A stretch of DNA of 23,226 bases. It comes from Lachnospiraceae bacterium. GTDB taxonomy: Bacteria > Bacillota > Clostridia > Lachnospirales > Lachnospiraceae. The stretch spans positions 1-23,226 of the forward strand of contig SFEV01000041.1 in assembly GCA_004557975.1 (NCBI GenBank), read 5' to 3'. Of this stretch, positions 13,033-21,375 are shown one piece after another; within the stretch, counting starts at the first letter, position 1, and every line of letters starts with the position of its first letter. The notes below the pieces were generated by a model. It was not told the DNA's origin, did no database searches, and was given only the letters and a program-made list of their open reading frames with translations. The position numbers were made by a program, and so were the translations under genes.

Positions 13033-14652
13033 ATGTACAGTGTTTTGCTGGTTGATGATGAAATACTGATCCGTGAGGCGATCAGCCAGAATACGAAATG
13101 GGAGGAGCTCGGCTATGAGCTGGTCGGGACCTGCAAGGACGGGCGAGAGGCCATCGAGCAGCTGAAGGAGCGGCCGGTGGACCTTGTGCTGACTGATATT
13201 TACATGCCGTATGTGGATGGGATTGAGCTTGCCAGATACGTGTATGAGAACTGCCGCGACACGAGAGTAGTAATCATCAGCGGATATGATGAATTTGAAT
13301 ATGCGAAGAAGGCTCTGAAGTATCAGGTGGTGGAGTATATTCTGAAGCCGGTGACAGCCATGGAGCTGTCGGAGATACTGGAGAGGGTGAAAGAGACTCT
13401 GGATGCGGCGAGCCAGCGCACAAAAAACATGAAGCGGTTCCGGGGAGAATATATGTCAAACTTTCCGGTGCTGCGCGGCAGATTCCTGCATCAGCTTCTG
13501 CAGGGAGATTCTGTCATGTCGGAGGAAGAAATCCGCAAAAAAATGGAGGATTACGATGTTTCTTTCCACGGCAATTATTTTATGACGGCGATGATTCAGG
13601 CAGATGATGTCAGCGGATTTTTCCGTGAGGGACAGGAAAAGAAAACGGATCTTGCATTGTTTGCCGTATACAATATTGCGGAGGAAATTATCCGTGAAAC
13701 ATCCCTCGGCGTTGCATTTCAGGATGTGGCCAACAGCACGGTTCTGATTTTTTCGGGAGACAATACGCTGGAAAATAAGGTGCTCAAGCTGTGTGAAAGA
13801 ATACAGGAGTCGATCCGGGAATTCCTGAATATTACGACGACGATCGGTGTCGGATTTACCGTCAGCTCCATTTATCAGCTTCCAAAGTCATTCCAGGATG
13901 CAAAGGATGCGCTGGAGTATCGCTTTCAGCTTGGAAATGCCAGAGTAATTTATGCAAAAAAGCTGACGCCGGAGCGCGTGGCGGGAAATGTGAACGTCAG
14001 CTACTGGTCAGAACGGATTGTGACGGCGATCAAGGGCAACCGTGGAAAGGAGATCAGGCAGGAGGTTCACGGTTTTATCCAGGCAATCAGGGATGCGTAT
14101 GTGAGCAGGAACCGCAGTATTTTTTACGTGCAGAATGCCGTGCTGTCCATATTGAATGAGATGGATGATTCGGGTGTCAGTGATGCAACCATTGCTGCGG
14201 AGGAGAAAGCGCTGCTGAATGCCATCTATGACAAGGAGCATCTCTCTGAGGTGGAGCAGGATCTGGTTCATTTCTGTGTGAAGGTGTCAGATATTCTCAT
14301 AGATCAGAAAGAGGGCTACGGAAGACGTCAGGCATTGATGGCGCTTGATTATATTGAAAAAAACTATGCGGATTCCAGCGTTACGCTGAATTCGGTGTGC
14401 AGCTATCTGGCGATCAGTACCAGCTATTTCAGCTCGATTTTCAAAAGCTGCACCGGGGAGACATTCATTGAAGCGCTGACGAAGAAGCGCATGGAGAAGG
14501 CGAAGGCTCTGCTGGAGCATACATCCAGAAGGACGAATGAGATTGCGAGGGAGGTCGGATACGCGGATCCCCACTATTTCAGTGCGGCATTTAAAAAGAT
14601 GACCGGCTGTACGCCGAAGGAGTACGCGAAGAAAATGCGTCAGGAAGGCTGA
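13033..14652 (+). CDS. YesN-type response regulator with AraC DNA-binding domain
   Basis: A 539-residue response regulator. The receiver domain (1-120) has acidic Asp8-Asp9, the phospho-acceptor Asp55 in LVLTDIYMP, and Lys105 in YILKPVT. A long middle region (about 150-400) is typical of YesN proteins. The last 105 residues form an AraC-type double helix-turn-helix: ALDYIEKNYADSSVTL, then SVCSYLAISTSYFSSIFK, then EIAREVGYADPHYFSAAFKK and TGCTPKEY. Phosphorylation by the adjacent kinase should activate it to bind direct-repeat sites. The ATG at 13033 follows a TTGGAGG site; a TTG at 13021 would place the start inside that site. It is the first gene of the sensor operon, and its most likely target is the weak promoter before the ABC transporter at about 17643-17705 (inference). 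Confidence 0.95.
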   Translation: MYSVLLVDDEILIREAISQNTKWEELGYELVGTCKDGREAIEQLKERPVDLVLTDIYMPYVDGIELARYVYENCRDTRVVIISGYDEFEYAKKALKYQVVEYILKPVTAMELSEILERVKETLDAASQRTKNMKRFRGEYMSNFPVLRGRFLHQLLQGDSVMSEEEIRKKMEDYDVSFHGNYFMTAMIQADDVSGFFREGQEKKTDLALFAVYNIAEEIIRETSLGVAFQDVANSTVLIFSGDNTLENKVLKLCERIQESIREFLNITTTIGVGFTVSSIYQLPKSFQDAKDALEYRFQLGNARVIYAKKLTPERVAGNVNVSYWSERIVTAIKGNRGKEIRQEVHGFIQAIRDAYVSRNRSIFYVQNAVLSILNEMDDSGVSDATIAAEEKALLNAIYDKEHLSEVEQDLVHFCVKVSDILIDQKEGYGRRQALMALDYIEKNYADSSVTLNSVCSYLAISTSYFSSIFKSCTGETFIEALTKKRMEKAKALLEHTSRRTNEIAREVGYADPHYFSAAFKKMTGCTPKEYAKKMRQEG

Positions 14653-14716
14653 GGCGGAAAGCAGAAATAATGACGGAAAATATAATACGGAAAATATCCG
14701 GGAAAGGAACAGCTCC

Positions 14717-16597
14717 ATGAAAAAGAGAACGTGGCTTTTGAGATTTAAGAGTATCCGTACCTCGATTCTGGTATCTTTTTCTGTCCTGATTATCTCGGCG
14801 CTTCTGATATTCATCGCATTTTCCATCAATTATACGGAGGATGCGGTGATTGAAAATTCCCAGGATTATGCCATGCAGCTTGTGGAGCAGGTCAATGGGA
14901 ATCTGGATACGTACATAGATTATATGGGAAATATCGCCTATATGATTATCGGAAATCAGGATGCGGGGATTTTTCTGAAGGACGGATATTCAGAAGAGAC
15001 GGAGGATACAGATCAGACAGAACGTCTGGCCGGATACGAAGCACAGATGTATCATTCGGAGGCGGATAACGCGAAGCAGAGGCTGACGGAGCAGTTTCAG
15101 ACGATTCTGGATTCCAGGCCGGATATTTCCAGTATTGGCATTCTCGGTGAAAACGGAAAATATCTGATCAACCGGGATGATGTGACATTGAATGAATACG
15201 TCAATTACAAAGAGGTGGACTGGTACCGGAATGCTCTGGAGGGAGGAGATATCCTCACCGGAGAAGTGAAGGCATCCATCTCTCCTTCCCATGTCCAGAA
15301 TATTATTAAAGACAGTTATCCGTGGGTTGTCACGCTCAGCACTCCCATCGTGGACAGGAATACGCAGGAGATACTGGGCGTATTTTTTGTGGATCTGAAC
15401 TACAGTTCCATCAATTCACTCGGAAAAAATATCAGTCTTGGAAACAGAGGCTACGTCTTCATCCTGGATGATGAGGCAAATATTATTTATCATCCGCAGC
15501 AGCAGCTCCTCTACAGCGGAGTGAAGACCGAGTGCATTGACGAGGTGCTGGAGGCAGAAAACGGCAGCTTCGTCGTAAAGGAGAAGGATGACAGCAAGGT
15601 CTATACGTTCCGCCGTTCGGAAAAGACGGGATGGACGGCTGTGGGCGTCTCCTACCTGAGCGAGCTGATGAAGAACAGGGAGAGCATGCAGAATGCGTAT
15701 TTCCTCAGCGGACTGATTCTGTTTGCGGCGGCTATTCTGCTTGCAAGCCTGATATCGAGAGAAATTTCAAGACCGCTCAAGCAGCTCCAGCAATCCATGA
15801 AGGAAGTGGAAAAGGGCAATTTTGACGTGGAAAAAATCGTGATTGATGCGGACAATGAAATCTCTGATCTCGGTACGACGTTCCGGATCATGACGGAGCG
15901 AATCAGGAAGCTGATGGATGAGAATGTGCGGGAGCAGAAGGAAAAGAGAAAGAGTGAGCTCAATGCGCTCCAGTCTCAGATCAATCCACATTTCCTCTAC
16001 AATACGCTGGACTCCATCATCTGGATGGCGGAGAGCGGAAAGAATCAGGAGGTTGTGCTGATGACTTCCTCGCTGGCAAGACTTCTGCGCCAGAGCATCA
16101 GCAATGAGGATGAAATTGTCACCATAGAACAGGAAATCAGCTATACGAAAAGCTATCTGACGATTCAGAAAATGCGTTACAAGGATCAGCTGGAATTTGA
16201 AATTGATGTACAGCCGGAATCTCTTCACATGCCGATTGTAAAGCTTGTGATTCAGCCGCTGGTGGAAAATGCGATTTACCACGGAATCAAGTATGCCCGG
16301 AATAAGGGAATGCTGATGATTTCTGTGAGAATCCGGCGGGAAAAACTGGTGATCACAATCGCGGACAACGGACCGGGTATGGAGCCGGAGGTTGTAAAGC
16401 ATATTCTGGAGAAGCCTGACAGAGGAGGAAAGACGGGAAAAGTCGGTGTCTATAATGTACATAACCGTCTTCAGCTTTATTACGGATCGCAGTACGGCCT
16501 CTCCTACGAGAGCGCACCGGGAGCCGGAACCATGGTATTTGTCACAATACCGAACCCCGAGTGGAAGGAGGCGGAAGATGAAACCTTTATCCAGTAA
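14717..16597 (+). CDS. YesM/LytS-type sensor histidine kinase
   Basis: A 626-residue membrane histidine kinase. Membrane segments at about 16-37 and 328-346 flank an extracellular dCache-like sensor region of about 290 residues (with WVVTLSTPIVD and GNRGYVFILDDEANIIYHP). This is followed by HAMP (about 347-400), the His_kinase domain with phospho-acceptor His425 in QINPHFLYNTLDSI, and a HATPase domain with the N box PLVENAIYHG (514-523), DNGPG (550-554) and GVYNVHNRL. The start has AAAGGAA upstream. Its last 20 bp overlap the start of the anchored sugar-binding protein, so the two are co-translated. The kinase probably detects the sugar through that protein, as LytS does with XylFII in clostridia. 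Confidence 0.95.
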   Translation: MKKRTWLLRFKSIRTSILVSFSVLIISALLIFIAFSINYTEDAVIENSQDYAMQLVEQVNGNLDTYIDYMGNIAYMIIGNQDAGIFLKDGYSEETEDTDQTERLAGYEAQMYHSEADNAKQRLTEQFQTILDSRPDISSIGILGENGKYLINRDDVTLNEYVNYKEVDWYRNALEGGDILTGEVKASISPSHVQNIIKDSYPWVVTLSTPIVDRNTQEILGVFFVDLNYSSINSLGKNISLGNRGYVFILDDEANIIYHPQQQLLYSGVKTECIDEVLEAENGSFVVKEKDDSKVYTFRRSEKTGWTAVGVSYLSELMKNRESMQNAYFLSGLILFAAAILLASLISREISRPLKQLQQSMKEVEKGNFDVEKIVIDADNEISDLGTTFRIMTERIRKLMDENVREQKEKRKSELNALQSQINPHFLYNTLDSIIWMAESGKNQEVVLMTSSLARLLRQSISNEDEIVTIEQEISYTKSYLTIQKMRYKDQLEFEIDVQPESLHMPIVKLVIQPLVENAIYHGIKYARNKGMLMISVRIRREKLVITIADNGPGMEPEVVKHILEKPDRGGKTGKVGVYNVHNRLQLYYGSQYGLSYESAPGAGTMVFVTIPNPEWKEAEDETFIQ

Positions 16598-17588
16598 AAA
16601 AAGAGAGAGGGGAAGAAACGCGTTTCTTCTGACGGTGCTGTTTGCGGCAGCAGTGATTCTGAGCATTTATTTCTGGAACAGAAACAGCGCGGAGAAAGAG
16701 CCTTACAGAATTTTGTTTGTCCCGAAAGTCATCGATGAACAGAATGACTTCTGGAAGGCTCTGATTGAGGGAGCACAGGCAGGCGCCAAGGAGTACGGGG
16801 CAGAACTGATTCTGGAGGCGGCCGATGCGGAGGACAATCACAGGATGCAGGCTGAGATTCTTTACCGGGCCATCGAGGACAGACCGGATATTGTTATTCT
16901 TGCTCCGACCAGCTATACGCAGGTGACAGAGGCGGCAAAAGCGGTGACGGAATCTGGAATTCCGCTGATTCTGGTGGATTCCAGACTGGATGAGGATATC
17001 AGCAGATCTGTGATTGCCACGGACAATATAGAGGCAGGGCAGAAAATGGCGGAGTGTATCGCCGATAATCTGCCGGAAAATCCGGTAATCGGAATCGTGG
17101 CTCACGTGGAGGGAGCTTCCACCGCCATTGAGCGGGAGGAAGGACTGCGCAGAGGTCTGTCACGGTATGCGGACAAAATCGTTGGAACGGTGTTTTCCAA
17201 TTCAGACTATGAACAGGGCTATCAGGTGACGAAGGAGCTTTTGCAGGAACATCCTGATATCAATGTCCTTGCGGGGCTCAATGAGTATTCGGCTGTGGGA
17301 GCAGCACGGGCGGTGAGAGATCTGGAACTGACAGATCAGATCTGCATGGTGGGATTTGACAGCTCTCTGGAGGAAATCCAGCTTCTGGAATCGGGAGTAT
17401 TTGAAGGGATTGTCGTTCAGAAGCCTTTCAATATGGGATATCTCAGCGTGGAGACGGCAGTATCCGTCCTGCAGGGAAAGAAGGTTCCTGAGTCCATTGA
17501 TTCAGGTTCCCAGGCTGTGACGAAAGAAACCATGTATTCGGAGGAAAATCAGAAGCTTTTATTCCTGTTCAGAGAAACACAGAATTAA
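16578..17588 (+). CDS. Membrane-anchored sugar-binding protein, likely co-sensor of the kinase
   Basis: A 336-residue periplasmic-binding-protein type 1 (ribose/galactose class, PF13407-like) protein. A short basic start is followed by one hydrophobic segment (about residues 14-33, AFLLTVLFAAAVILSIYFW) without a lipobox Cys or signal-peptidase site, so it should stay anchored outside the cell. The ligand domain begins with RILFVPKVIDEQNDFWKALIEGA and has ADAEDNHRMQAEIL, DIVILAPTSY, GIPLILVDS, IATDNIEAGQKMAE, VLAGLNEYSAVGAARA and VGFDSSLEE, all standard positions for the sugar-binding fold. The ATG at 16578 has GGAAGGAGG upstream and overlaps the kinase gene by 20 bp. Anchoring and gene order match XylFII, which docks on LytS to sense xylose. 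The ligand here is unknown, probably the sugar carried by the downstream transporter. Confidence 0.88.
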   Translation: MKPLSSKKRERGRNAFLLTVLFAAAVILSIYFWNRNSAEKEPYRILFVPKVIDEQNDFWKALIEGAQAGAKEYGAELILEAADAEDNHRMQAEILYRAIEDRPDIVILAPTSYTQVTEAAKAVTESGIPLILVDSRLDEDISRSVIATDNIEAGQKMAECIADNLPENPVIGIVAHVEGASTAIEREEGLRRGLSRYADKIVGTVFSNSDYEQGYQVTKELLQEHPDINVLAGLNEYSAVGAARAVRDLELTDQICMVGFDSSLEEIQLLESGVFEGIVVQKPFNMGYLSVETAVSVLQGKKVPESIDSGSQAVTKETMYSEENQKLLFLFRETQN

Positions 17589-17623
17589 TCGTATGTTAAT
17601 CGGTAAATATACCAAAAAAGTAA

Positions 17624-17652
17624 AAAATCTTCCTGGATAACAGGAAGATTTT
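17624..17652 (+). terminator. Terminator-like hairpin after the sensor operon
   Basis: A perfect 12-bp stem, AAAATCTTCCTG (17624-17635) with CAGGAAGATTTT (17641-17652), and a 5-nt loop. The T tail is only TTTT, all within the stem, before ACCC, so termination may be partial and the transporter genes may be reached by read-through. Confidence 0.65.
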
Positions 17653-17705
17653 ACCCATTTCTTGGAAGATTTTCTATTAAAATTCCCGTTAATTTGTTTT
17701 ATGAT
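17643..17705 (+). promoter_or_regulatory. Direct-repeat activator site and weak promoter of the transporter operon
   Basis: GGAAGATTTT occurs at 17643-17652 and again at 17664-17673, exactly 21 bp apart (two helical turns). Four bp after the second copy come a weak -35 box TTAAAA (17677-17682), 17 bp, and TATGAT (17700-17705). A second TATGAT lies at 17711-17716. Paired direct repeats next to a poor -35 box are the usual layout for an AraC-type activator, and the YesN regulator is encoded just upstream. The left repeat is also the right arm of the hairpin at 17624-17652. Confidence 0.5.
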
Positions 17706-17763
17706 GGCAGTATGATACGTCTGCGGTATGAGCAGGTAATGAAAGAGGTCAGGAGGAAGAAGA

Positions 17764-18735
17764 ATGGAAAATTTGAAGAAAAACCCGATTGTGAAAAAGA
17801 TCGGATTGAACCGTATCTTGCTGGTATGTGTGCTGATTATCATGTACGTGGCATTCGCGATCATGAGTCCTACGTTCCTCAGCTATTCTCGTATTCTGAG
17901 TGCGCTGAATTACGTGTATTTCCTGGGATTCTTATCACTTGGAGTTACATTTGTCATTGCGACCGGCGGTATTGATTTCTCAATAGGTCCTGTTATGTTC
18001 TGCTGCGCGCTTATTTCGGGCTTCTGCCTTACCAATTACGGAGTGCCGATGGTGCTGGCAATGGTGATCAGCCTGCTTGTCGGACTTGGATTCGGAATGT
18101 TTAACGGATATCTTGTGGCATTCTGGTCTGTGCCTCCGTTTATCGTGTCGATGGCAAGTATGAACATTGCAAAAGGTCTTGCTTCCGTATTTACGAAGGC
18201 TCAGTCAGTGAGCTGGCCCCAGTCCACATCTGCTGAGGGCTGGTACCGCAACATTGTCAAGGTCGGCAATATCCCGGTAGGTCTTTTCATCTTCCTCGGT
18301 GTTGCAGTGATCTGTGCAATTATTCTGAACAAGACAAAGATCGGACGTTTTATTCTCTGCCTCGGAAGCAATAAAGAGGCTGTCCGCCTCTCCGGTGTAA
18401 ATGTAAAAATCTGGGAGATGGCAGCTTATGTGATCTGCGGCCTGCTGGTGGGAATCGCAGCGATCTTCTTTGTATCAGCCTATACGACGGTTCAGCCGGG
18501 CTACGGTGACCAGTACAACAATGAGGCCATTGCAGGCTGTGTTATGGGAGGAACTTCCATGGCAGGAGGACTTGCATCCATCAGCGGTACGGTGATCGGC
18601 GTATTTATCATAGCACTTCTGCAGGAGGGTATTCTTGCACTTGGTATGAACAAGAACTACCAGTTGATTATCACAGGTATTATTGTAATTGCAGCGGTAT
18701 ATTTTGATGTACTCGGAAGACGCCGCAAAAACTAG
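17764..18735 (+). CDS. Sugar ABC transporter permease (RbsC-like), first copy
   Basis: A 323-residue membrane permease of the branched-chain amino acid/ribose type (BPD_transp_2). It has the usual SPTFLSYSRILSALN start region, the GGIDFSIGPVM segment (about residues 67-78), VPPFIVSMASMNIAKGLASV, the cytoplasmic loop GRFILCLGSNKEAVRLSGVNV that contacts the ATPase, and GGTSMAGGLASISGTVIGVFII. About eight to ten hydrophobic segments run through it. AGGAGG lies just before the ATG. It differs clearly from the second permease (20303-21310), so the channel is probably a heterodimer. Confidence 0.95.
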   Translation: MENLKKNPIVKKIGLNRILLVCVLIIMYVAFAIMSPTFLSYSRILSALNYVYFLGFLSLGVTFVIATGGIDFSIGPVMFCCALISGFCLTNYGVPMVLAMVISLLVGLGFGMFNGYLVAFWSVPPFIVSMASMNIAKGLASVFTKAQSVSWPQSTSAEGWYRNIVKVGNIPVGLFIFLGVAVICAIILNKTKIGRFILCLGSNKEAVRLSGVNVKIWEMAAYVICGLLVGIAAIFFVSAYTTVQPGYGDQYNNEAIAGCVMGGTSMAGGLASISGTVIGVFIIALLQEGILALGMNKNYQLIITGIIVIAAVYFDVLGRRRKN

Positions 18736-18789
18736 AAAACAGCAACCAGATTGTGATAGTGATATAAGTAGAAAGGCTGAGGTAAAAGT

Positions 18790-20286
18790 ATGGGCGATGT
18801 AATCTTAACTATGAAAGGAATCGATAAATCATTCCCGGGCGTTCATGCACTGGATCACGTGGATCTTGAGGTCCGCAGGGGTGAAGTACATGCGCTGATG
18901 GGTGAGAACGGCGCCGGAAAGTCCACACTGATGAAGGTTCTCACAGGTATTTATACAAAGGATTCCGGAACAATTACATTTGAAGGAAAAGAAGTAGAAT
19001 TTCACAATACAAGAGAAGCGCAGGATGCAGGTATCGTTATTGTGCATCAGGAGCTGAACATGCTTGGTCATCTTACGGTAGCTCAGAATATCTTTATCGG
19101 AAGAGAATTCAAGAAGGGCATCGGCATCGATGACAGGAAGATGAATGAGGAAGCCGCAAAGCTGTTTAAGCGGCTGAATATCGATATTGACCCGACTGAG
19201 ACGATGAGCAACCTCACAGTCGGAAAGCAGCAGATGTGTGAGATCGCAAAGGCAATTTCGCATGAGGCAAAGGTTATTGTATTTGATGAGCCGTCAGCGG
19301 CGCTGACAGAGTCGGAGATTGAGGAGCTGTTCAAAATCATCCGTGACCTGAGAGAACAGCAGCTGGGAATCATCTATATCTCACACCGTATGGATGAGAT
19401 CAAGGTGATCACAGACCGTGTAACGGTCATGCGTGACGGTACATACGTTGGAACACTGATTACGAAAGACTGTACAAAGAATGACATCATCAACATGATG
19501 GTTGGCCGTGTCATCTATGAGGATCCGAAGACACACAGCATGGTTCCGAAGGGAGCTCCTGTGGTGCTGAAGGTGGAGAAGCTCAATGCAGGCAAGATGG
19601 TACAGAATGTCAGCTTCGAGCTTCACAAGGGTGAAATCCTCGGTTTCTCCGGATTGATGGGTGCGGGACGTACTGAGACGGCCAGAGCAATCTTCGGTGC
19701 CGACCCGAAGGAGAGCGGAAAGATTTACGTCAACGGCAAGGAAGTAGTCATTAATACACCGGAGGATGCGGTAAAGAACGGTATCGGTTATCTCTCCGAG
19801 GACCGTAAGCGCTACGGTATCGTGGTACAGAAATCCGTTGCGGAAAATACCACAATGGCAACGCTTGCAAAGTTTGTAAAGGGTATTTTCATTGACAAGA
19901 AAAAAGAAGAGAAGGTTGCACAGGATTATGTGGATTCGCTTGCTACAAAGACGCCGGGAGTTGACCAGCTTGTGGTAAATCTCTCAGGTGGAAACCAGCA
20001 GAAGGTCGTTATCGCAAAATGGCTGACGCGGGACTGTGATATCCTGATTTTCGATGAGCCGACGAGAGGTATTGACGTCGGAGCAAAGAACGAGATTTAC
20101 AAGCTGATGAACAAGCTGGCTTCTGAAGGCAAGGCAATTATCATGATTTCTTCTGAAATGACAGAAATCCTGCGTATGAGTGACCGGATTATCATTATGT
20201 GTGAGGGTAAGATTACCGGAGAGATTGATATCGCGGAAGCTACCCAGGAGAACATCATGAACCTGGCTACACGAGAGATTGGTTAG
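18790..20286 (+). CDS. Sugar ABC transporter ATP-binding protein (RbsA/MglA-like, duplicated)
   Basis: A 498-residue protein with two ATPase halves. The first has Walker A GENGAGKST (38-46), signature LTVGKQQ (142-148, variant of LSVGQ) and Walker B VIVFDEPSAAL. The second has the degenerate Walker A typical of this class, GLMGAGRTE (288-296, lacking GKS), signature NLSGGNQQ (397-404) and Walker B LIFDEPTRGIDVGAK. Usually only the first half is fully active. It sits 54 bp after the first permease and powers uptake of a monosaccharide. The start is ATG with GAGGT upstream. Confidence 0.96.
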   Translation: MGDVILTMKGIDKSFPGVHALDHVDLEVRRGEVHALMGENGAGKSTLMKVLTGIYTKDSGTITFEGKEVEFHNTREAQDAGIVIVHQELNMLGHLTVAQNIFIGREFKKGIGIDDRKMNEEAAKLFKRLNIDIDPTETMSNLTVGKQQMCEIAKAISHEAKVIVFDEPSAALTESEIEELFKIIRDLREQQLGIIYISHRMDEIKVITDRVTVMRDGTYVGTLITKDCTKNDIINMMVGRVIYEDPKTHSMVPKGAPVVLKVEKLNAGKMVQNVSFELHKGEILGFSGLMGAGRTETARAIFGADPKESGKIYVNGKEVVINTPEDAVKNGIGYLSEDRKRYGIVVQKSVAENTTMATLAKFVKGIFIDKKKEEKVAQDYVDSLATKTPGVDQLVVNLSGGNQQKVVIAKWLTRDCDILIFDEPTRGIDVGAKNEIYKLMNKLASEGKAIIMISSEMTEILRMSDRIIIMCEGKITGEIDIAEATQENIMNLATREIG

Positions 20287-20302
20287 GAAGGAGATTGAAA
20301 TC

Positions 20303-21310
20303 ATGACAAATCAGAAAACAGTAACTGCGGCGAAAAAACAATCGTCACTGGAAAAACTGGGAGGACAGAGATTCATCGTTCTTCTCGTTATTATCGGACT
20401 GGCCATCTTCTTCAGTGTAATGAGTCCTAACTTCAGAAAATATACGACACTCGTAAGTATTCTGGATTATTCCTACTATATCGTCCTGATGTCCATCGGT
20501 GTCACTTTCCCGCTGATCACGGGAGGTGTAGACCTTTCCATCGGTACAGGACTGATCTGCTACTCACTGGTAGGAGGCTATCTGATTACATTCCACAACT
20601 TCCCGGTATGGGGAGGTATGCTGGTAACGGTTCTGTTCGGTATCGCAATCGGTATCCTCAACGGAACGCTGGTGGCAATCATGGAGATTCCTCCGTTCCT
20701 CGTAACGCTGTGTACGTGCATGATCACGAGAGGTCTCGGTTCCATCATCGTAGGAGGATTCGGTATCACATGGCCCACCGGTACACAGCCGGGCGCATGG
20801 TTCCGTAATATCTTCAAAATCACGGTTGCACCGAGAAAAATGCTTCCCATCGGTATCGTATGGGTGCTGATCCTTGTATTGATTATGTCCTATGTGCTCA
20901 AGCATACAAAGATCGGGCGGTATACGATCGCAATCGGAAGTAATAAGGAAGCTGCAAGGCTTTCAGGTGTCAACGTAAAAGCATACCATGTGACAGCGTA
21001 TGCAATTTCAGGATTGTTCGCAGGACTGGCAGCAATCGCTTACTCTGCAGTATTCTCAACGGTTCAGCCGGGTACCGGAGCGGGCTTTGAGCTTGAGGCA
21101 ATCGGCGGAGCGATCATCGGAGGCGTATCTGCATCCGGCGGTCAGGGAACTGTCACAGGATCCCTGCTCGGAGTATTTGTTATCTGTCTTCTGAAGACAG
21201 GTCTTCCGTTCATCGGACTGCAGGCAAACTGGCAGCAGATTATCACAGGTCTTGTACTGATCGGCGCAGTTCTGATCGATGTAATCAAAAAGAGACGCGG
21301 TATTGAGTAA
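20303..21310 (+). CDS. Sugar ABC transporter permease (RbsC-like), second copy
   Basis: A 335-residue permease paralogous to the one at 17764-18735. It shares SPNFRKYTTLVSILDYSYY, TGGVDLSIGTGL, IPPFLVTLCTCMITRGLGSI, GSNKEAARLSGVNVKAY, STVQPGTGAG and GGVSASGGQGTVTGSLLGVF. About 20 polar, Lys-rich residues precede the first membrane segment. The ATG at 20303 has GAAGGAG upstream, 17 bp after the ATPase stop; a TTG at 20279 inside the ATPase gene is not needed. Two different permeases around one ATPase gene suggest duplication and divergence. Confidence 0.95.
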   Translation: MTNQKTVTAAKKQSSLEKLGGQRFIVLLVIIGLAIFFSVMSPNFRKYTTLVSILDYSYYIVLMSIGVTFPLITGGVDLSIGTGLICYSLVGGYLITFHNFPVWGGMLVTVLFGIAIGILNGTLVAIMEIPPFLVTLCTCMITRGLGSIIVGGFGITWPTGTQPGAWFRNIFKITVAPRKMLPIGIVWVLILVLIMSYVLKHTKIGRYTIAIGSNKEAARLSGVNVKAYHVTAYAISGLFAGLAAIAYSAVFSTVQPGTGAGFELEAIGGAIIGGVSASGGQGTVTGSLLGVFVICLLKTGLPFIGLQANWQQIITGLVLIGAVLIDVIKKRRGIE

Positions 21311-21323
21311 CATTATTAAACAG

Positions 21324-21347
21324 ATATGCAGTCGGACGACTTCATAT
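21324..21347 (+). repeat. Hairpin between the permease and binding-protein genes
   Basis: ATATGCAGTCG (21324-21334) and CGACTTCATAT (21337-21347) form an 11-bp inverted repeat with one mismatch in the 65-bp gap before the substrate-binding protein. No T run follows. Such intercistronic hairpins often protect a downstream mRNA segment, which would suit a binding protein needed in excess (inference). Confidence 0.55.
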
Positions 21348-21375
21348 AGAAAACTATTTAACAGGAGGGAACAAA

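Noticed and set aside
16446..16577. Upstream start extending the anchored binding protein by 44 residues inside the kinase gene
   Set aside because: The ATG at 16578 has a strong GGAAGGAGG site and is followed directly by a basic stretch and membrane anchor. The extension is only an out-of-frame reading of the kinase C-terminus.
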